From assembly GCA_022824005.1 (NCBI GenBank), contig JAJEBG010000033.1:1-64000 (forward strand): 64,000 nt of DNA, in the 5' to 3' direction. Shown here piece after piece: positions 17,867 through 28,094 of the stretch. Source of the DNA: Paracoccaceae bacterium. GTDB taxonomy: Bacteria; Pseudomonadota; Alphaproteobacteria; Rhodobacterales; Rhodobacteraceae. The position numbers and the translations under genes were made by a program. Position 1 is the first letter of the stretch. Every line of letters starts with the position of its first letter. The notes below the pieces were generated by a model that saw nothing but the letters and a program-made list of their open reading frames with translations, was not told the DNA's origin and ran no database searches.

Positions 17867-18314
17867 GGTGGTTCGTCAATTGATGGTGATACGCCCCCCT
17901 CTCGGGGTTGAAGGCTGCCTGTACGGGCTCGGGCGCACATCCCTGTCCTTTCAGCATGGTCTCAATCACCGAGTCATGACGGACACGAATCCGGTCAGCG
18001 GTAATATCAGCTGGACAATGGTGGTTACCAAGATGCCATGCCACAGACATAAAATGTTGAGGGTCAGACAATCGAATTTCGAGCAGCGGTTCAGGTGCTG
18101 ACAGCACCTGCAGCCAGTGTCCATCGTTGAGTTTAAGACCATCGCCATCCGCCAAGATGACCGCCTGCGGTAAGTCAAGGAGAACCGGGCCGATGCCGGT
18201 GTCATCGAGTCTCACCCGTCGCCGGTAGCGGGACTCATAGTCAAGCTTCACCGCCCCAATGGCATCTTCCGCCGGCCAATCACCGCAACGTGCCATGGCA
18301 ATTGCACGGCGCAT
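17853..18314 (-). CDS. ureE: Urease accessory nickel chaperone
   Basis: Nickel-delivery protein of 153 residues. The central MSVAWHLGNHHCPADITADRI is the conserved UreE nickel-site region, and the C-terminus ([13 protein letters not shown]) carries a modest His cluster rather than the long polyhistidine tail of some homologues. ATG 18314 overlaps the ureC TGA by one base. Confidence 0.93.
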   Translation of the reverse strand: MRRAIAMARCGDWPAEDAIGAVKLDYESRYRRRVRLDDTGIGPVLLDLPQAVILADGDGLKLNDGHWLQVLSAPEPLLEIRLSDPQHFMSVAWHLGNHHCPADITADRIRVRHDSVIETMLKGQGCAPEPVQAAFNPERGAYHHQLTNHHEER

Positions 18315-20023
18315 CAATAAAGAAAATACCGTTGCGCCATGGGTAGTTTTTCAGCGGGCTTGCAGGCCAGCAATTCCCCATCGGCGCGCACCTCATAGGT
18401 CTCCGGGTCAACCTCAATATTTGGCGTCGCGGTATTGAGTATCATCGACGACTTGCCGATGCCGGATCGGGTGTTCTTGACGGGCAACACCTGCCGTGAC
18501 AAGCCAAGTCTATCTCCGATGACTCGCTCGTGCGCCGCTTGACTAACGAAGGTGGCCGCTAAAGGCCCTAGCGCTTTGCCAAATGCGGCAAACATGGGTC
18601 GATAATGAACCGGCTGTGGTGTCGGTATCGACGCGTTGGGATCGCCCATTGGGGCCGCCACAATCATTCCGGACTTCAACACGAGGTTCGGTTTGGCACC
18701 AAAGAAGGCCGGATCCCAAACCACTAGGTCGGCTAATTTTCCGACTTCAACGGACCCAACATAGGGGCTGACCCCTTGCGCGATGGCAGGATTGATACCG
18801 TATTTGGCGATATAACGGCGCACACGGAAATTGTCATTATTGCCCGTCTCCTCACTCAAGGCCCCGCGCTGGCGTTTCATCTTGTCGGCGGTTTGCCAAG
18901 TGCGAATAATCACTTCCCCTACCCGACCCATGGCCTGACTGTCTGAAGCCATAATCGACATCGCCCCCATATCGTGAAGAATATCCTCGGCGGCGATCGT
19001 TTCAGGACGAATGCGACTGTCTGCAAAGGCCAAGTCTTCGGGAATTCGCGAATCGAGATGATGACAGACCATCAGCATATCGAGATGTTCTGCCAAGGTG
19101 TTGACTGTAAAGGGGCGGGTCGGATTGGTTGATGATGGGAGAATATGGCTCTCGCCGCACAGGCGGATAATATCAGGAGAATGACCACCTCCCGCGCCTT
19201 CGGTATGAAAAGCGTGGATGACACGATGACCAATCGCTTTCATGCTGACTTCAACAAAACCCGATTCATTCAGTGTATCGGTGTGGATCATCACTTGGAC
19301 ATCCATCTCATCGGCGATATTGAGACAAGTATCAATGGCCGAGGGTGTCGTGCCCCAATCTTCATGGAGTTTGAGTCCGCAGGCCCCCGCCTCAATCTGT
19401 TCCATGAGGGGTTCGGTTCGTGAGGCGTTGCCCTTTCCGAAAAAACCGAGATTGACCGGGAAAGCTTCGGCGGCTTGCAACATTCGGCTCATGTGCCAAC
19501 TGCCGGGTGTGCATGTGGTGGCGTTGGTACCGGTGGCGGGCCCCGTTCCTCCCCCCATCATGGTCGTGATACCGCTGTAGAGAGAATCTTCGATCTGTTG
19601 AGGACAAATAAAATGGATATGCACATCAAGGCCACCCGTCGTGACAATTTTGCCCTCTGCGGCGATGGCTTCGGTGCCGGGCCCTATGACGATGTCCACC
19701 CCCGGTTGGATATCGGGATTTCCGGCCTTGCCGATCGCCGCAATCCGTCCATCTCTAATACCTATATCAGCCTTGATGATTCCCCAATGATCGACAATCA
19801 CCGCATTGGTAATGACGGTATCAACCGCGCCTTCGGCTCGCGTCACCTGTGACTGGCCCATGCCATCACGGATGACTTTACCACCGCCAAATTTAACCTC
19901 GTCACCATAGACTGTGCGATCAGATTCGATCTCAATAAAGAGTTCGGTATCGGCCAGCCGAATTCGATCCCCCGTCGTCGGACCGAAAATGCTGACATAT
20001 TCACTTCTGCTGATTTGGCGCAT
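18314..20023 (-). CDS. ureC: Urease subunit alpha (catalytic)
   Basis: Catalytic subunit of nickel urease, 569 residues, full length. Active-site elements are complete: HIHFICPQQ (His pair), the carbamylated lysine in [12 protein letters not shown], the flap-region histidines in VCHHLD, and [13 protein letters not shown]. It hydrolyses urea to ammonia and carbamate. It is flanked by ureB and ureE. Urea could come from the ureide genes just downstream or from outside; no urea transporter is encoded here. Confidence 0.97.
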   Translation of the reverse strand: MRQISRSEYVSIFGPTTGDRIRLADTELFIEIESDRTVYGDEVKFGGGKVIRDGMGQSQVTRAEGAVDTVITNAVIVDHWGIIKADIGIRDGRIAAIGKAGNPDIQPGVDIVIGPGTEAIAAEGKIVTTGGLDVHIHFICPQQIEDSLYSGITTMMGGGTGPATGTNATTCTPGSWHMSRMLQAAEAFPVNLGFFGKGNASRTEPLMEQIEAGACGLKLHEDWGTTPSAIDTCLNIADEMDVQVMIHTDTLNESGFVEVSMKAIGHRVIHAFHTEGAGGGHSPDIIRLCGESHILPSSTNPTRPFTVNTLAEHLDMLMVCHHLDSRIPEDLAFADSRIRPETIAAEDILHDMGAMSIMASDSQAMGRVGEVIIRTWQTADKMKRQRGALSEETGNNDNFRVRRYIAKYGINPAIAQGVSPYVGSVEVGKLADLVVWDPAFFGAKPNLVLKSGMIVAAPMGDPNASIPTPQPVHYRPMFAAFGKALGPLAATFVSQAAHERVIGDRLGLSRQVLPVKNTRSGIGKSSMILNTATPNIEVDPETYEVRADGELLACKPAEKLPMAQRYFLY

Positions 20024-20029
20024 GACAAG

Positions 20030-20341
20030 TCATTGATCTAAAGAGCCATTGATACGGCCATGGAATCCCCTGACCACACGTCGACCCGAATAGGCAACCA
20101 ATTGCACGGTTCGGCTTTGACCGGGCTCAAAGCGGATGGCGGCGCCAGCGGTCACATCAAGTCTAAAGCCACGGGCGGCATCACGGTCAAATTCCAGTTC
20201 CGGGTTGGTCTCATAGAAATGGTAATGCGAGCCGACCTGAATAGGACGGTCGCCGCGATTGGTGACCTCAAGGGTTACGGTATCGCGTCCCGTATTGATT
20301 TGGATTGTCCCTGAGGCGACAATGACTTCCCCCGGAATCAT
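20030..20341 (-). CDS. ureB: Urease subunit beta
   Basis: Structural subunit of 103 residues, marked by [29 protein letters not shown] and [15 protein letters not shown]. It is a separate gene rather than fused to ureA, as usual in proteobacteria, and sits six bases ahead of ureC. Confidence 0.96.
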   Translation of the reverse strand: MIPGEVIVASGTIQINTGRDTVTLEVTNRGDRPIQVGSHYHFYETNPELEFDRDAARGFRLDVTAGAAIRFEPGQSRTVQLVAYSGRRVVRGFHGRINGSLDQ

Positions 20342-20350
20342 CTTTCCGCT

Positions 20351-20653
20351 TTAACGAATGGGTTGGTGAACGGTGACAAGTTTGGTTCCATCAGGAAAGG
20401 TCGCCTCGACTTGGACTTCATGTAATACATCGGCCACGCCTTCCATCACTTGGTCACGTGTCAAAACACTTGATCCCTCGACCATCAACTGGGCCACATT
20501 CTTTCCATCGCGGGCGCCTTCCACCACATAATCACTGACCAACGCAACGGCTTCAGGAAAATTGAGTTTGACCCCTCGCTCCAATCGACGCCTCGCCACC
20601 ATCGCGGCCATCGAAACCAACAATTTGTCTTTCTCTCTTGGTAGCAGTTGCAT
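20351..20653 (-). CDS. ureA: Urease subunit gamma
   Basis: Structural subunit of 100 residues, opening [20 protein letters not shown] and containing [21 protein letters not shown] and [20 protein letters not shown], all classic UreA stretches. It lies 29 bases after ureD and 9 before ureB. Confidence 0.96.
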   Translation of the reverse strand: MQLLPREKDKLLVSMAAMVARRRLERGVKLNFPEAVALVSDYVVEGARDGKNVAQLMVEGSSVLTRDQVMEGVADVLHEVQVEATFPDGTKLVTVHQPIR

Positions 20654-20682
20654 GCCCGTTCCAAATTCGCATCGTTTAAAAA

Positions 20683-21534
20683 CTACAACTTCCAGACTCT
20701 CGGCAAATCAAGTCTTGAAAAACCAATGGCCTGACGCAAATCAGTCCAGAGTTTAGAAATCAAGTCTCGCAGTCTGGCGGCATCATCATTGACAAATCTT
20801 CCAATAACCAGTCCATTGACGATTGTAAAGCCGCCGAGGGCACTCGCCCCCATCGACTGCCGCCCACAATCGCGCACCGTGACTAAATCTGGGGCTTGAC
20901 AGACCATCAATGCCATCGCCGCCGCTTCATTGAAAGCAAAGGGTTGGGTTAATATGGACGTTTGACGGCCAGTGCCGACCACCGTTCTATCCGAAAAGAC
21001 CAATTTTCCGTTCCTCAAGATTTCCCAATGATCATAGAGGGAGCCTTGCTGAAAAGTCTCGCCCCGGGCGCGGCGACCAAAAACGGTCATCTCTCCAGCC
21101 AGAAGAAAGGAATCTTCATGCAAGCTAAAACGTGTCAATCGATGCAGTTGAGCCTGCTCAAATAGAATGGTCTCCTGTGGCATCCATTCCAAACACCCCA
21201 TAGATCCAACCGTCAATTCCGAAGTCATTCGGCACAGTGCCCCATGCGACCGATAGATTTTCTCGGCCGCCTGACTGGTCAGTGTCACATCGGCACCGCT
21301 ATCAATATCAAATTTCTGATCAAACTGGTCACCGCCCACCATTCCCGCGGCGATATTGGTGATCACGGCCTCAACATAGGAATGATTCGGCACCGACGGG
21401 AAGAAAACGCGGCCCGGCCAATTTTGATCAAGCTTTTGAAGTCGGGTAAGACCCCCATCGCCGCGAAATGTGGCGCTTATGCGGCCATGTGCCCTTTGAA
21501 TCTTCTGGGATTGATCTCTGAACACCTTCGGCAC
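20683..21534 (-). CDS. ureD: Urease accessory protein UreD
   Basis: Scaffold protein of 283 residues that binds apo-urease first and recruits UreF and UreG. Recognisable stretches are [25 protein letters not shown] and the final [12 protein letters not shown]. Start is set at GTG 21534: a perfect AAAGGAGGT ends 6 bases upstream, whereas the TTG in the ORF track (21540) abuts it. It is first gene of the ure operon, so the promoter should lie in the 21541-21898 gap. Confidence 0.92.
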   Translation of the reverse strand: MPKVFRDQSQKIQRAHGRISATFRGDGGLTRLQKLDQNWPGRVFFPSVPNHSYVEAVITNIAAGMVGGDQFDQKFDIDSGADVTLTSQAAEKIYRSHGALCRMTSELTVGSMGCLEWMPQETILFEQAQLHRLTRFSLHEDSFLLAGEMTVFGRRARGETFQQGSLYDHWEILRNGKLVFSDRTVVGTGRQTSILTQPFAFNEAAAMALMVCQAPDLVTVRDCGRQSMGASALGGFTIVNGLVIGRFVNDDAARLRDLISKLWTDLRQAIGFSRLDLPRVWKL

Positions 21535-21540
21535 CCTCAA

Positions 21541-21898
21541 ACCTCCTTTTGTCTTGGCGGGTTTTCAGCGACGAGTCATCACTTTACACGACATGAGATT
21601 AGGCGACAAAACGCCTGTCATGACGTTCTGCCAGACCACTTGGCGTCGAGATTTCTTTTTCCTAAACATTGCATCCGTAAGCTAGCCGACGCGTCCACTC
21701 GCCACCATTCGTTATCGACATTAATTTTAGTCAATTGTTATTTTTCAGTAGGTTCTATTCATTATATGATATATAGTTCGGGACAAAAGAGTGATGCTGT
21801 GAGGGGGTTTTAGTGGCCAATCGTTCACGCCACAACAATTGAGGACCCTTCGAATACGAGGCGATCATGCCTCACTTTAGAACATCTCGAAGGAGGAC
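21541..21898. promoter_or_regulatory. Divergent intergenic region between ureD and glnD
   Basis: This 358-base AT-rich gap must carry promoters for both the urease block (leftward) and glnD (rightward). It contains an AT-rich stretch, TTATATGATATATAG, near 21763-21777 that could serve as a -10 region. I could not fix transcription starts. Nitrogen control of both flanking units would fit, but no unambiguous NtrC or sigma-54 site was seen. Confidence 0.4.
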
Positions 21899-24712
21899 AT
21901 GTTGACCCCAACATCTGCGCCTGAAAGCCCCGTCTTCACCCCGCTCGATGATTTGCTCATCCCACCTTCTGACATTTTTGAAGAAACCTCAATGGAGTCC
22001 TTTCTCATCGATTCGGATGCCGGGGACCGCGCCTCGTTGAGATCTAAAGTCCTTAGCGAAATGGCCGAGCGGCGAGAGTTGGCGCTCAACGAAATCAAGA
22101 AGGCCGCTTTCGCCCAGTTCCCGACCAGTCCTTACGCTTCTAGGCGGGTCATTCGCTCTTATGCTTATCTCACCGATTGTCTGGTTCGCGCGGCGCTAAA
22201 ATTCGCCTTACATTCTTGCCCCGCCCGAAGCGCCAAAGAAGGGCGATTCGCCGTCATTGCGGTCGGTGGCTATGGCCGCGCGGAGATGGCCCAACATTCC
22301 GACATTGACCTCTTGTTCTTGATCGAAAAGAAAGTCGATTCGTGGATCGAAAACGTCATTGAAAATGTTCTCTACCTACTTTGGGATCTCAAACTGACCG
22401 TGGGGCATTCATGCCGCACCGCTAAAGATTGCGTCCGATTGGGACGTGAAGATTATACCATTCGCACGGCCCTCCTCGAAAACCGATTTATTTTTGGTGA
22501 CTCGGAATTGGCCGAAAATTTGGACTCTTCGTTGTGGGATGAATTGTTCAAAGGGACGGGTCGCGAATTTGTGGAAGCCAAGCTCGCGGAAAGAGATTCG
22601 AGGAATGAGCGCCAAAATGGCAACCGCTACCTTCTTGAACCCAACGTGAAGGAGGGCAAAGGGGGATTGCGTGACCTCCAGTCTCTGTTCTGGATTGTCA
22701 AATATCTTCATCGCGTCAATAACCCCGTCGAACTTATTAATCTCGGTGTCTATTCCATTGAGGAATATGAAAAATTCATGAGCGCAGAAGCTTTTCTTTG
22801 GTCAGTTCGTTGCGTTCTCCACATTATGGCGGGCAAGGCGCAGGATAAATTGCATTTTGACGTGCAGGCGGATGTGGCACAAATTCTCGGTTATGAAGAC
22901 AGCGACGCGCGGCCGGCGTCTGACCATTTCATGCAAGATTATTTTCGCTTTGCCACCGATGTCGGTGAATTAACACGGATTTTTCTGACCGCTCTTGAAG
23001 CCCAACATGTCAAGCGAGAACCCTTGGTTATCGGATTGCTGCGAAGCACCGGCTTACAGCTTGGGACTAAAGTCAGCCCGGGTTACAAGACTTTACAAGG
23101 TCGCCTGGCCATTGCCGACAATGAGGCTTTTCTCGCCGATAAGCGGAATATCATGCGATTGTTTAACGAAGCGTTGCGCAGCGGTTTGTTGATCCATCCC
23201 GATGCCATGCGATTGGTGGCTGCCAATGTTCATCTTATTGACGATGATTTCCGCCAAGATACGGAAATCTGTACCGATTTTTTTGATCTTCTTCTCCGCC
23301 ACGGCAATCCTGAACGGGCTTTACGACGAATGAACGAATTGGGGGTTTTAGGCCGTTTTATCCCCGAATTTCAAAATATCGTCGCCATGACACAACCCGG
23401 GGGTTACCATCACTACACCGTTGACGAACACACCATTCAATGTATCTCAACCCTGTCGCAAATCGAACACGGCGAATATCGCGAAGAATTGCCGTTGGCC
23501 TCGGAAATACTAGAAAAGGGTGTTAATCGAAAAGTCCTGTATTTGGCCCTTCTGTTACACGATATAGGCAAGGGTTCGGGTCAAGACCACTCACTCCGTG
23601 GGGCTGAAATCGCGCGCCAAGTGTCAACCCGTTTAGGATTAAACGAAAATGAAATTGAAACGGTAGACTGGCTCGTCTACCACCACCTTTTGATGTCGGA
23701 CACATGCCAAAAGCGCGACATTTCCGATCCCCGAACCTTGTGGAATTTTGCCCTCGAGGTCGCCAGCCGCTCCCACCTCAAATTACTCACCGTTCTCACG
23801 GTCTGCGATATTCGAGGTGTGGGCCCCGGCACGTGGAGCAATTGGAAAGCTCAGCTCTTGCGAGATCTCTACAGGATGACCCATCAAGCCCTCACTGAAG
23901 GGCGTGGAGACATGATACAGACCGGCGTCCAAGACGCCCAGCAGAGTTTTAGGGAGGCCTTGAACGACTGGTCGGAAACCGAGATCAATACGGAAATTGA
24001 GAGGCATCCCGATTCATTTTGGCAGGGTCTTAAGACTGAGATACAGATTGTTTTTGTTCAACTCTTGAAAAATGCTCGACATGGTGAAATCAAAACCGAT
24101 GCCGTTTTGGATTCCCACCGAGACGCGACACGAATCTGTTTTGCTATGACGGACCAACCGGGATGCTTTGCGCGTATCGCCGGTGCTTTATCCCTCTCAG
24201 GTGCCAATGTGGTTGATGCCAAGACATTTACCACCTTCGATGGCTTTGCCACGGCCGTTTTCTGGGTTCAAGATCAAAATGGCAAAGTTTTCGGCAAGGC
24301 GCGCTTCAAACGAATGCAGAAAACCCTTGAGCAAACCATGGCCGGTGAGATGGATATTGCCGAGGCGTTGGAGAAGCGGGAAAAACAGGTCGGTGAATCG
24401 ATCGCAGCCAAACGTTCAAGGAGTTTCCGTGTGCCCACTGAAATTACTTTCGACAATGATGGATCGGACATTTATACCATTGTCGAGGTGGACACCCGTG
24501 ACCGCCAAGGATTGATGTTTGACATCGCTCACACTCTCTTTGAATCCAATGTGACGATCGCAAGTGCTGTCATCGCCACCTATGGCGCGCAAGCCGTCGA
24601 TGTCTTTTACGTCAAAGATATGGCGGGGTTGAAACTGTATTCAGAATCACGCCTCCAATCATTGCGGAAAAAACTCGCGGAAAAAATTCTTCATAAGACG
24701 CCTGTTTCCTGA
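21899..24712 (+). CDS. glnD: PII uridylyltransferase / uridylyl-removing enzyme
   Basis: Nitrogen sensor of 937 residues that adds UMP to PII proteins at low glutamine and removes it at high glutamine. Domain order: nucleotidyltransferase (GGYGRAEMAQHSDIDLLF, about 124-141), helical domain, HD hydrolase (LLLHDIGKGSGQDHS, about 550), then two ACT glutamine-binding domains (about 750-830 and 860-930). AAGGAGG sits only two bases before the ATG, so the adjacent TTG (21902) could be used instead. It adjoins the urease/ureide block, so the nitrogen sensor and nitrogen scavenging share a divergent region. Confidence 0.95.
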   Translation: MLTPTSAPESPVFTPLDDLLIPPSDIFEETSMESFLIDSDAGDRASLRSKVLSEMAERRELALNEIKKAAFAQFPTSPYASRRVIRSYAYLTDCLVRAALKFALHSCPARSAKEGRFAVIAVGGYGRAEMAQHSDIDLLFLIEKKVDSWIENVIENVLYLLWDLKLTVGHSCRTAKDCVRLGREDYTIRTALLENRFIFGDSELAENLDSSLWDELFKGTGREFVEAKLAERDSRNERQNGNRYLLEPNVKEGKGGLRDLQSLFWIVKYLHRVNNPVELINLGVYSIEEYEKFMSAEAFLWSVRCVLHIMAGKAQDKLHFDVQADVAQILGYEDSDARPASDHFMQDYFRFATDVGELTRIFLTALEAQHVKREPLVIGLLRSTGLQLGTKVSPGYKTLQGRLAIADNEAFLADKRNIMRLFNEALRSGLLIHPDAMRLVAANVHLIDDDFRQDTEICTDFFDLLLRHGNPERALRRMNELGVLGRFIPEFQNIVAMTQPGGYHHYTVDEHTIQCISTLSQIEHGEYREELPLASEILEKGVNRKVLYLALLLHDIGKGSGQDHSLRGAEIARQVSTRLGLNENEIETVDWLVYHHLLMSDTCQKRDISDPRTLWNFALEVASRSHLKLLTVLTVCDIRGVGPGTWSNWKAQLLRDLYRMTHQALTEGRGDMIQTGVQDAQQSFREALNDWSETEINTEIERHPDSFWQGLKTEIQIVFVQLLKNARHGEIKTDAVLDSHRDATRICFAMTDQPGCFARIAGALSLSGANVVDAKTFTTFDGFATAVFWVQDQNGKVFGKARFKRMQKTLEQTMAGEMDIAEALEKREKQVGESIAAKRSRSFRVPTEITFDNDGSDIYTIVEVDTRDRQGLMFDIAHTLFESNVTIASAVIATYGAQAVDVFYVKDMAGLKLYSESRLQSLRKKLAEKILHKTPVS

Positions 24713-24954
24713 CCCAAGAGGCGTTTCAATGATTCGATACCGCTTTGGGAACTATCTTTATAAAGTTACCATCACTGCGGTACGGCCAATGTCAATGAGA
24801 CCTTTATTGACCAGATGGAGAGTGTTGCTAAAAGCATGGAGGGGAAAAACTGACATACAATGAACTGGTGTCCGGTAGGGATGGCAAGCCAAATAACCGA
24901 GTATAGTGACACAATCCTTTGGTCATATAAACCCAGGAAGAAAGAAACATCTCA

Positions 24955-25143
24955 ATGACTACGCAAAGGACATATCAAGACGATGAGGGACTCAACGGGC
25001 AGAAAACTCTCAACGAGGGGAAGTCGGAATCAAGATACCGGCTGAGCGAAAAGACCATCCGCATCCTCAAGGAGAATAAGAAGATCAAGTCGACTCCGAT
25101 TGATGAATTTTTTTTGACTGGTTCCGCAAATAGACTTCGTTAG
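24955..25143 (+). CDS. Small hypothetical protein (62 residues)
   Basis: I do not recognise this protein. It is polar and rich in Lys, Glu and Asn, has no membrane segment or cysteine motif, and looks largely disordered (NGQKTLNEGKSESRYRLSEK). A purine tract (AGGAAGAAAGAAA) precedes the ATG. The stop overlaps the end of the convergent hemC gene. The 240 bases upstream hold nothing recognisable. It could be spurious. Confidence 0.35.
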   Translation: MTTQRTYQDDEGLNGQKTLNEGKSESRYRLSEKTIRILKENKKIKSTPIDEFFLTGSANRLR

Positions 25144-26054
25144 AGATCAGCAAAATCAGCGAGGACTTGCCCCGCCAATTGAAAACCAATTTGCTTGGCT
25201 TCGGTGATCCGCCCCTGTCGTGATTTCGAAATGGTTGATTCTCCATCGGGGCTCAACAACTCGGCGCTGAGGAGAATGTCCTGGTCCTTAATTTCTGCGA
25301 ATGCGCCAATTGGCGTTGAGCAGTCACCGCCGAGCGCCGCAAGAAGAGCCCGTTCGGCCTGGACTTGGATGGATGTTTGTTCGTCATTCAAAGTGGCAAT
25401 GAGCGAAGCGGCCCGTTGATTGTTCAGGCATCTTTCAAGACCGATGACACCTTGTGCCGGTGCCGGCAGCATTTCGGTGAGGGGGATAGATGTATAACGT
25501 GCTTTTGGCAGTCTAAGCCGATGCAAACCAGCAAGAGCAAGAATGGCCATGTCCACTTCGCCTTCGTCAAGTTTACGCAATCGTGTACCCAAATTGCCGC
25601 GCAAATTGACTGGCACCAGATTCGGATTCGTTCTCAAAATCTGCGCCGTGCGGCGAATACTGGAGGTTCCTATTCGCGTGCCATCTGGCAAATCCTGAAG
25701 ACATGTTCCTATATCACCCACGAGGGCATCACCGGGCGGGGCCCGCTTTAATACACCATCGACAATCAGCCCTTCGGGTTGGCGAACCGGCAGATCTTTC
25801 ATTGAGTGGACAGCAATATCGATTCGGCCAGCAATTAATTCGTCTTCGAGCTCTCGTGAAAAAATACCTTTGCCGCCAATGTCGCTGACACGAGACGTCA
25901 AATTGACATCGCCGGTGGTTTTAATTATTCGACATTCAATTTCATTTCGGGCACAAAATCCACATGAAACAGCGCGCTCGACGACCTCTTGAACTTGGGC
26001 TTGCGCCAAGGGGGAGCCTCTTGAACCCAATATAATCGTGTTCCCCATCAACAT
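25140..26054 (-). CDS. hemC: Porphobilinogen deaminase (hydroxymethylbilane synthase)
   Basis: Cytosolic heme-pathway enzyme of 304 residues joining four porphobilinogens into hydroxymethylbilane. N-terminal ILGSRGSPLAQAQ, KDLPVRQPEGL, and the cofactor-anchoring cysteine in ALGGDCSTPIGAFAE are all present. It diverges from hemE. An internal ATG two codons in is possible. Confidence 0.95.
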   Translation of the reverse strand: MLMGNTIILGSRGSPLAQAQVQEVVERAVSCGFCARNEIECRIIKTTGDVNLTSRVSDIGGKGIFSRELEDELIAGRIDIAVHSMKDLPVRQPEGLIVDGVLKRAPPGDALVGDIGTCLQDLPDGTRIGTSSIRRTAQILRTNPNLVPVNLRGNLGTRLRKLDEGEVDMAILALAGLHRLRLPKARYTSIPLTEMLPAPAQGVIGLERCLNNQRAASLIATLNDEQTSIQVQAERALLAALGGDCSTPIGAFAEIKDQDILLSAELLSPDGESTISKSRQGRITEAKQIGFQLAGQVLADFADL

Positions 26055-26152
26055 CTCACCGATTTTGTTGCCCGCAAAAACATAACCCTTTGATTACTTG
26101 CGATAAGAGGCCTTGCCAAGTATTGGAATGTCCATCTCGTTCATGGACGATC

Positions 26153-27190
26153 ATGTTTCAGTACAAACCCATTCTGCGTGTTCTCGCCGGTGAGAGAGTT
26201 GACCCTCCGCCAATCTGGATTATGCGCCAAGCCGGACGGTATTTACCCGAATATCGTGCCCTCCGTGAACAAGCGGGCGATTTCCTGACCCTCGTCTATA
26301 CACCCGAGTTGGCCGCCGAGGTGACATTGCAACCCATTCGCCGCTTTCACTTTGATGCGGCCATCATTTTTGCCGATATTTTACTTGTTCCACATGCTTT
26401 GGGTTCAGATTTGAGATTTGATATCGGATCAGGCCCGCATCTGTCATTGATTCGACAACAAAGTGATATTGATCGGCTCAGGGACGCCGAATCTGTCAAT
26501 GAGACATTGTGGCCTATCTTTGAAGCCTTAAAAATCACCAAGTCGAATCTGCCTAAAGAAACAACGCTGATTGGATTCGCCGGATCCCCATGGACTACCG
26601 CCACCTATATGATCGCCGACCGACATCGATTCGACACAGCGATTAAGTTCATTGAGCAAGAACCACGGATTTTTGACACTTTGATACGTCGACTGACCCA
26701 TGCCACGATTGAATATCTCTCGGGCCAAATTGCCGCTGGAGCGGAAGTCATCAAACTCTTTGACAGTTGGGCCGGTCAATTGAGTGGTGATCATTTCTTA
26801 AGGTATGTCATCACACCCACGAAAGACATCATTCAAGAACTTCGACGTCGACACCCTGATATTCCCATCATCGCTTTTGCCCGCCAGGTGGACAGTTTAA
26901 GCCTCCGAGACTACGCCGTTCAAATTAACCCCAACGGCTTGGCCATTGATCCTTCCGTCACAATTGACCAGTGGCGTGAAAATATTCCGCCATCAATCAG
27001 TGTTCAGGGAAATTTGTCCCCCGCCTATCTTTGCGGTGAGCGCCAAGACCTTGAAAACAAGGTAAAAGTCATACTCAATGATTTTTCTGAAATCCCTCAC
27101 ATCTTCAACCTCGGCCACGGCATCCCGCCACAGGCAAAAATCGAAAATATTGAATGGATGCTCAAGACCCTTCGGGATTGGAGGCGTTGA
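26153..27190 (+). CDS. hemE: Uroporphyrinogen decarboxylase
   Basis: Converts uroporphyrinogen III to coproporphyrinogen III. The N-terminal substrate motif PIWIMRQAGRYLPEYR is intact, as are TLIGFAGSPWTTATYM and GHGIPPQAK near the C-terminus. The ORF track start (26090) would add 21 unrelated residues; ATG 26153 gives 345 residues and the normal N-terminus MFQYKPILRVL. It is flanked by hemC and hemF on the opposite strand. Confidence 0.94.
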   Translation: MFQYKPILRVLAGERVDPPPIWIMRQAGRYLPEYRALREQAGDFLTLVYTPELAAEVTLQPIRRFHFDAAIIFADILLVPHALGSDLRFDIGSGPHLSLIRQQSDIDRLRDAESVNETLWPIFEALKITKSNLPKETTLIGFAGSPWTTATYMIADRHRFDTAIKFIEQEPRIFDTLIRRLTHATIEYLSGQIAAGAEVIKLFDSWAGQLSGDHFLRYVITPTKDIIQELRRRHPDIPIIAFARQVDSLSLRDYAVQINPNGLAIDPSVTIDQWRENIPPSISVQGNLSPAYLCGERQDLENKVKVILNDFSEIPHIFNLGHGIPPQAKIENIEWMLKTLRDWRR

Positions 27191-27210
27191 TTTTAGTAAT
27201 TGCGAGATGC

Positions 27211-28092
27211 CTATGGCCATCGGGCTAAAGGGGGCAGACTCATCAAGACAGCGCGTGGGTCATGCCCTGACTCGAGGCCAAATTTTGTGCCCCGATCATA
27301 AATCAAATTAAATTCGGCGTAATGGCCCCGCCTCACGAGTTGGATGTCGCGATCCGATTCGCGCCAAGGCGCATGTTGGCGACGAAGCAAGATCGGTAGA
27401 TAGGCTTTGAAGAAGGCGCGCCCCACATCGGTGACAAATTGGAAATCAGTCGGCCAATCACCGGTGTTGAGATCATCAAAAAATATTCCCCCCACACCTC
27501 TCGGTATTTTGCGGTGCGGAATAAAGAAATAGTCATCGGCCCATTGGCGAAAACGCGAATAATAATTTTGATCTGTGCGATCACAAACCTTTCGCAAAAT
27601 CGTGTGGAATTCTTCAGTATCTTCAGCGATAGCAAGGTATGGGTTCAAATCAGCCCCGCCGCCGAACCACCATTTTGTCGGTGTCCAAAACATCCGTGTG
27701 TTGAAATGCACCGCTGGAACATGAGGATTGAGAGGATGGGCGACCACCGAGACTCCCGATGCCCAAAATTTTGGATTCTTGTCCCAACCCTGAACCGATT
27801 TCTCGGCGGCTAATCGACGCAAGAGGTCGCCCGCTAGTGAGCCATGGACCGTCGATGCATTAATGCCGACTTTTTCAAACAATCGGCCTCCACGTAAAAT
27901 CGACATCACACCCCCGCCCCCATCTTTATCGCGCATCGCGGTTTCTTCTGTCACAAAAGTCGGGGCATTTTGACGCTCGGTCCAATGAGCGGCCTCAAGA
28001 TTTTCAAATCTTTGCCGGCAGGTTTGCTGCAATGTCTCAAACCACTTTTGGGCACGAGTTTTCTCTACGATCATGTCGGTTGCGAGGGTCAC
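27211..28092 (-). CDS. hemF: Oxygen-dependent coproporphyrinogen III oxidase
   Basis: Aerobic oxidative decarboxylase of 293 residues making protoporphyrinogen IX from HemE's product. The family signature AVHFNTRMFWTPTKWWFGGG is complete, and GVGGIFFDDLN follows. Start is GTG 28092 or ATG 28074. It lies two bases after the recR stop on the same strand, so the two are co-transcribed. Confidence 0.95.
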   Translation of the reverse strand: MTLATDMIVEKTRAQKWFETLQQTCRQRFENLEAAHWTERQNAPTFVTEETAMRDKDGGGGVMSILRGGRLFEKVGINASTVHGSLAGDLLRRLAAEKSVQGWDKNPKFWASGVSVVAHPLNPHVPAVHFNTRMFWTPTKWWFGGGADLNPYLAIAEDTEEFHTILRKVCDRTDQNYYSRFRQWADDYFFIPHRKIPRGVGGIFFDDLNTGDWPTDFQFVTDVGRAFFKAYLPILLRRQHAPWRESDRDIQLVRRGHYAEFNLIYDRGTKFGLESGHDPRAVLMSLPPLARWP

Positions 28093-28094
28093 GG

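Noticed and set aside
24690-24730. ACGCCT...AGGCGT stem across the glnD stop as a terminator
   Set aside because: Six-bp stem, long loop and only a short T-run; too weak to call.
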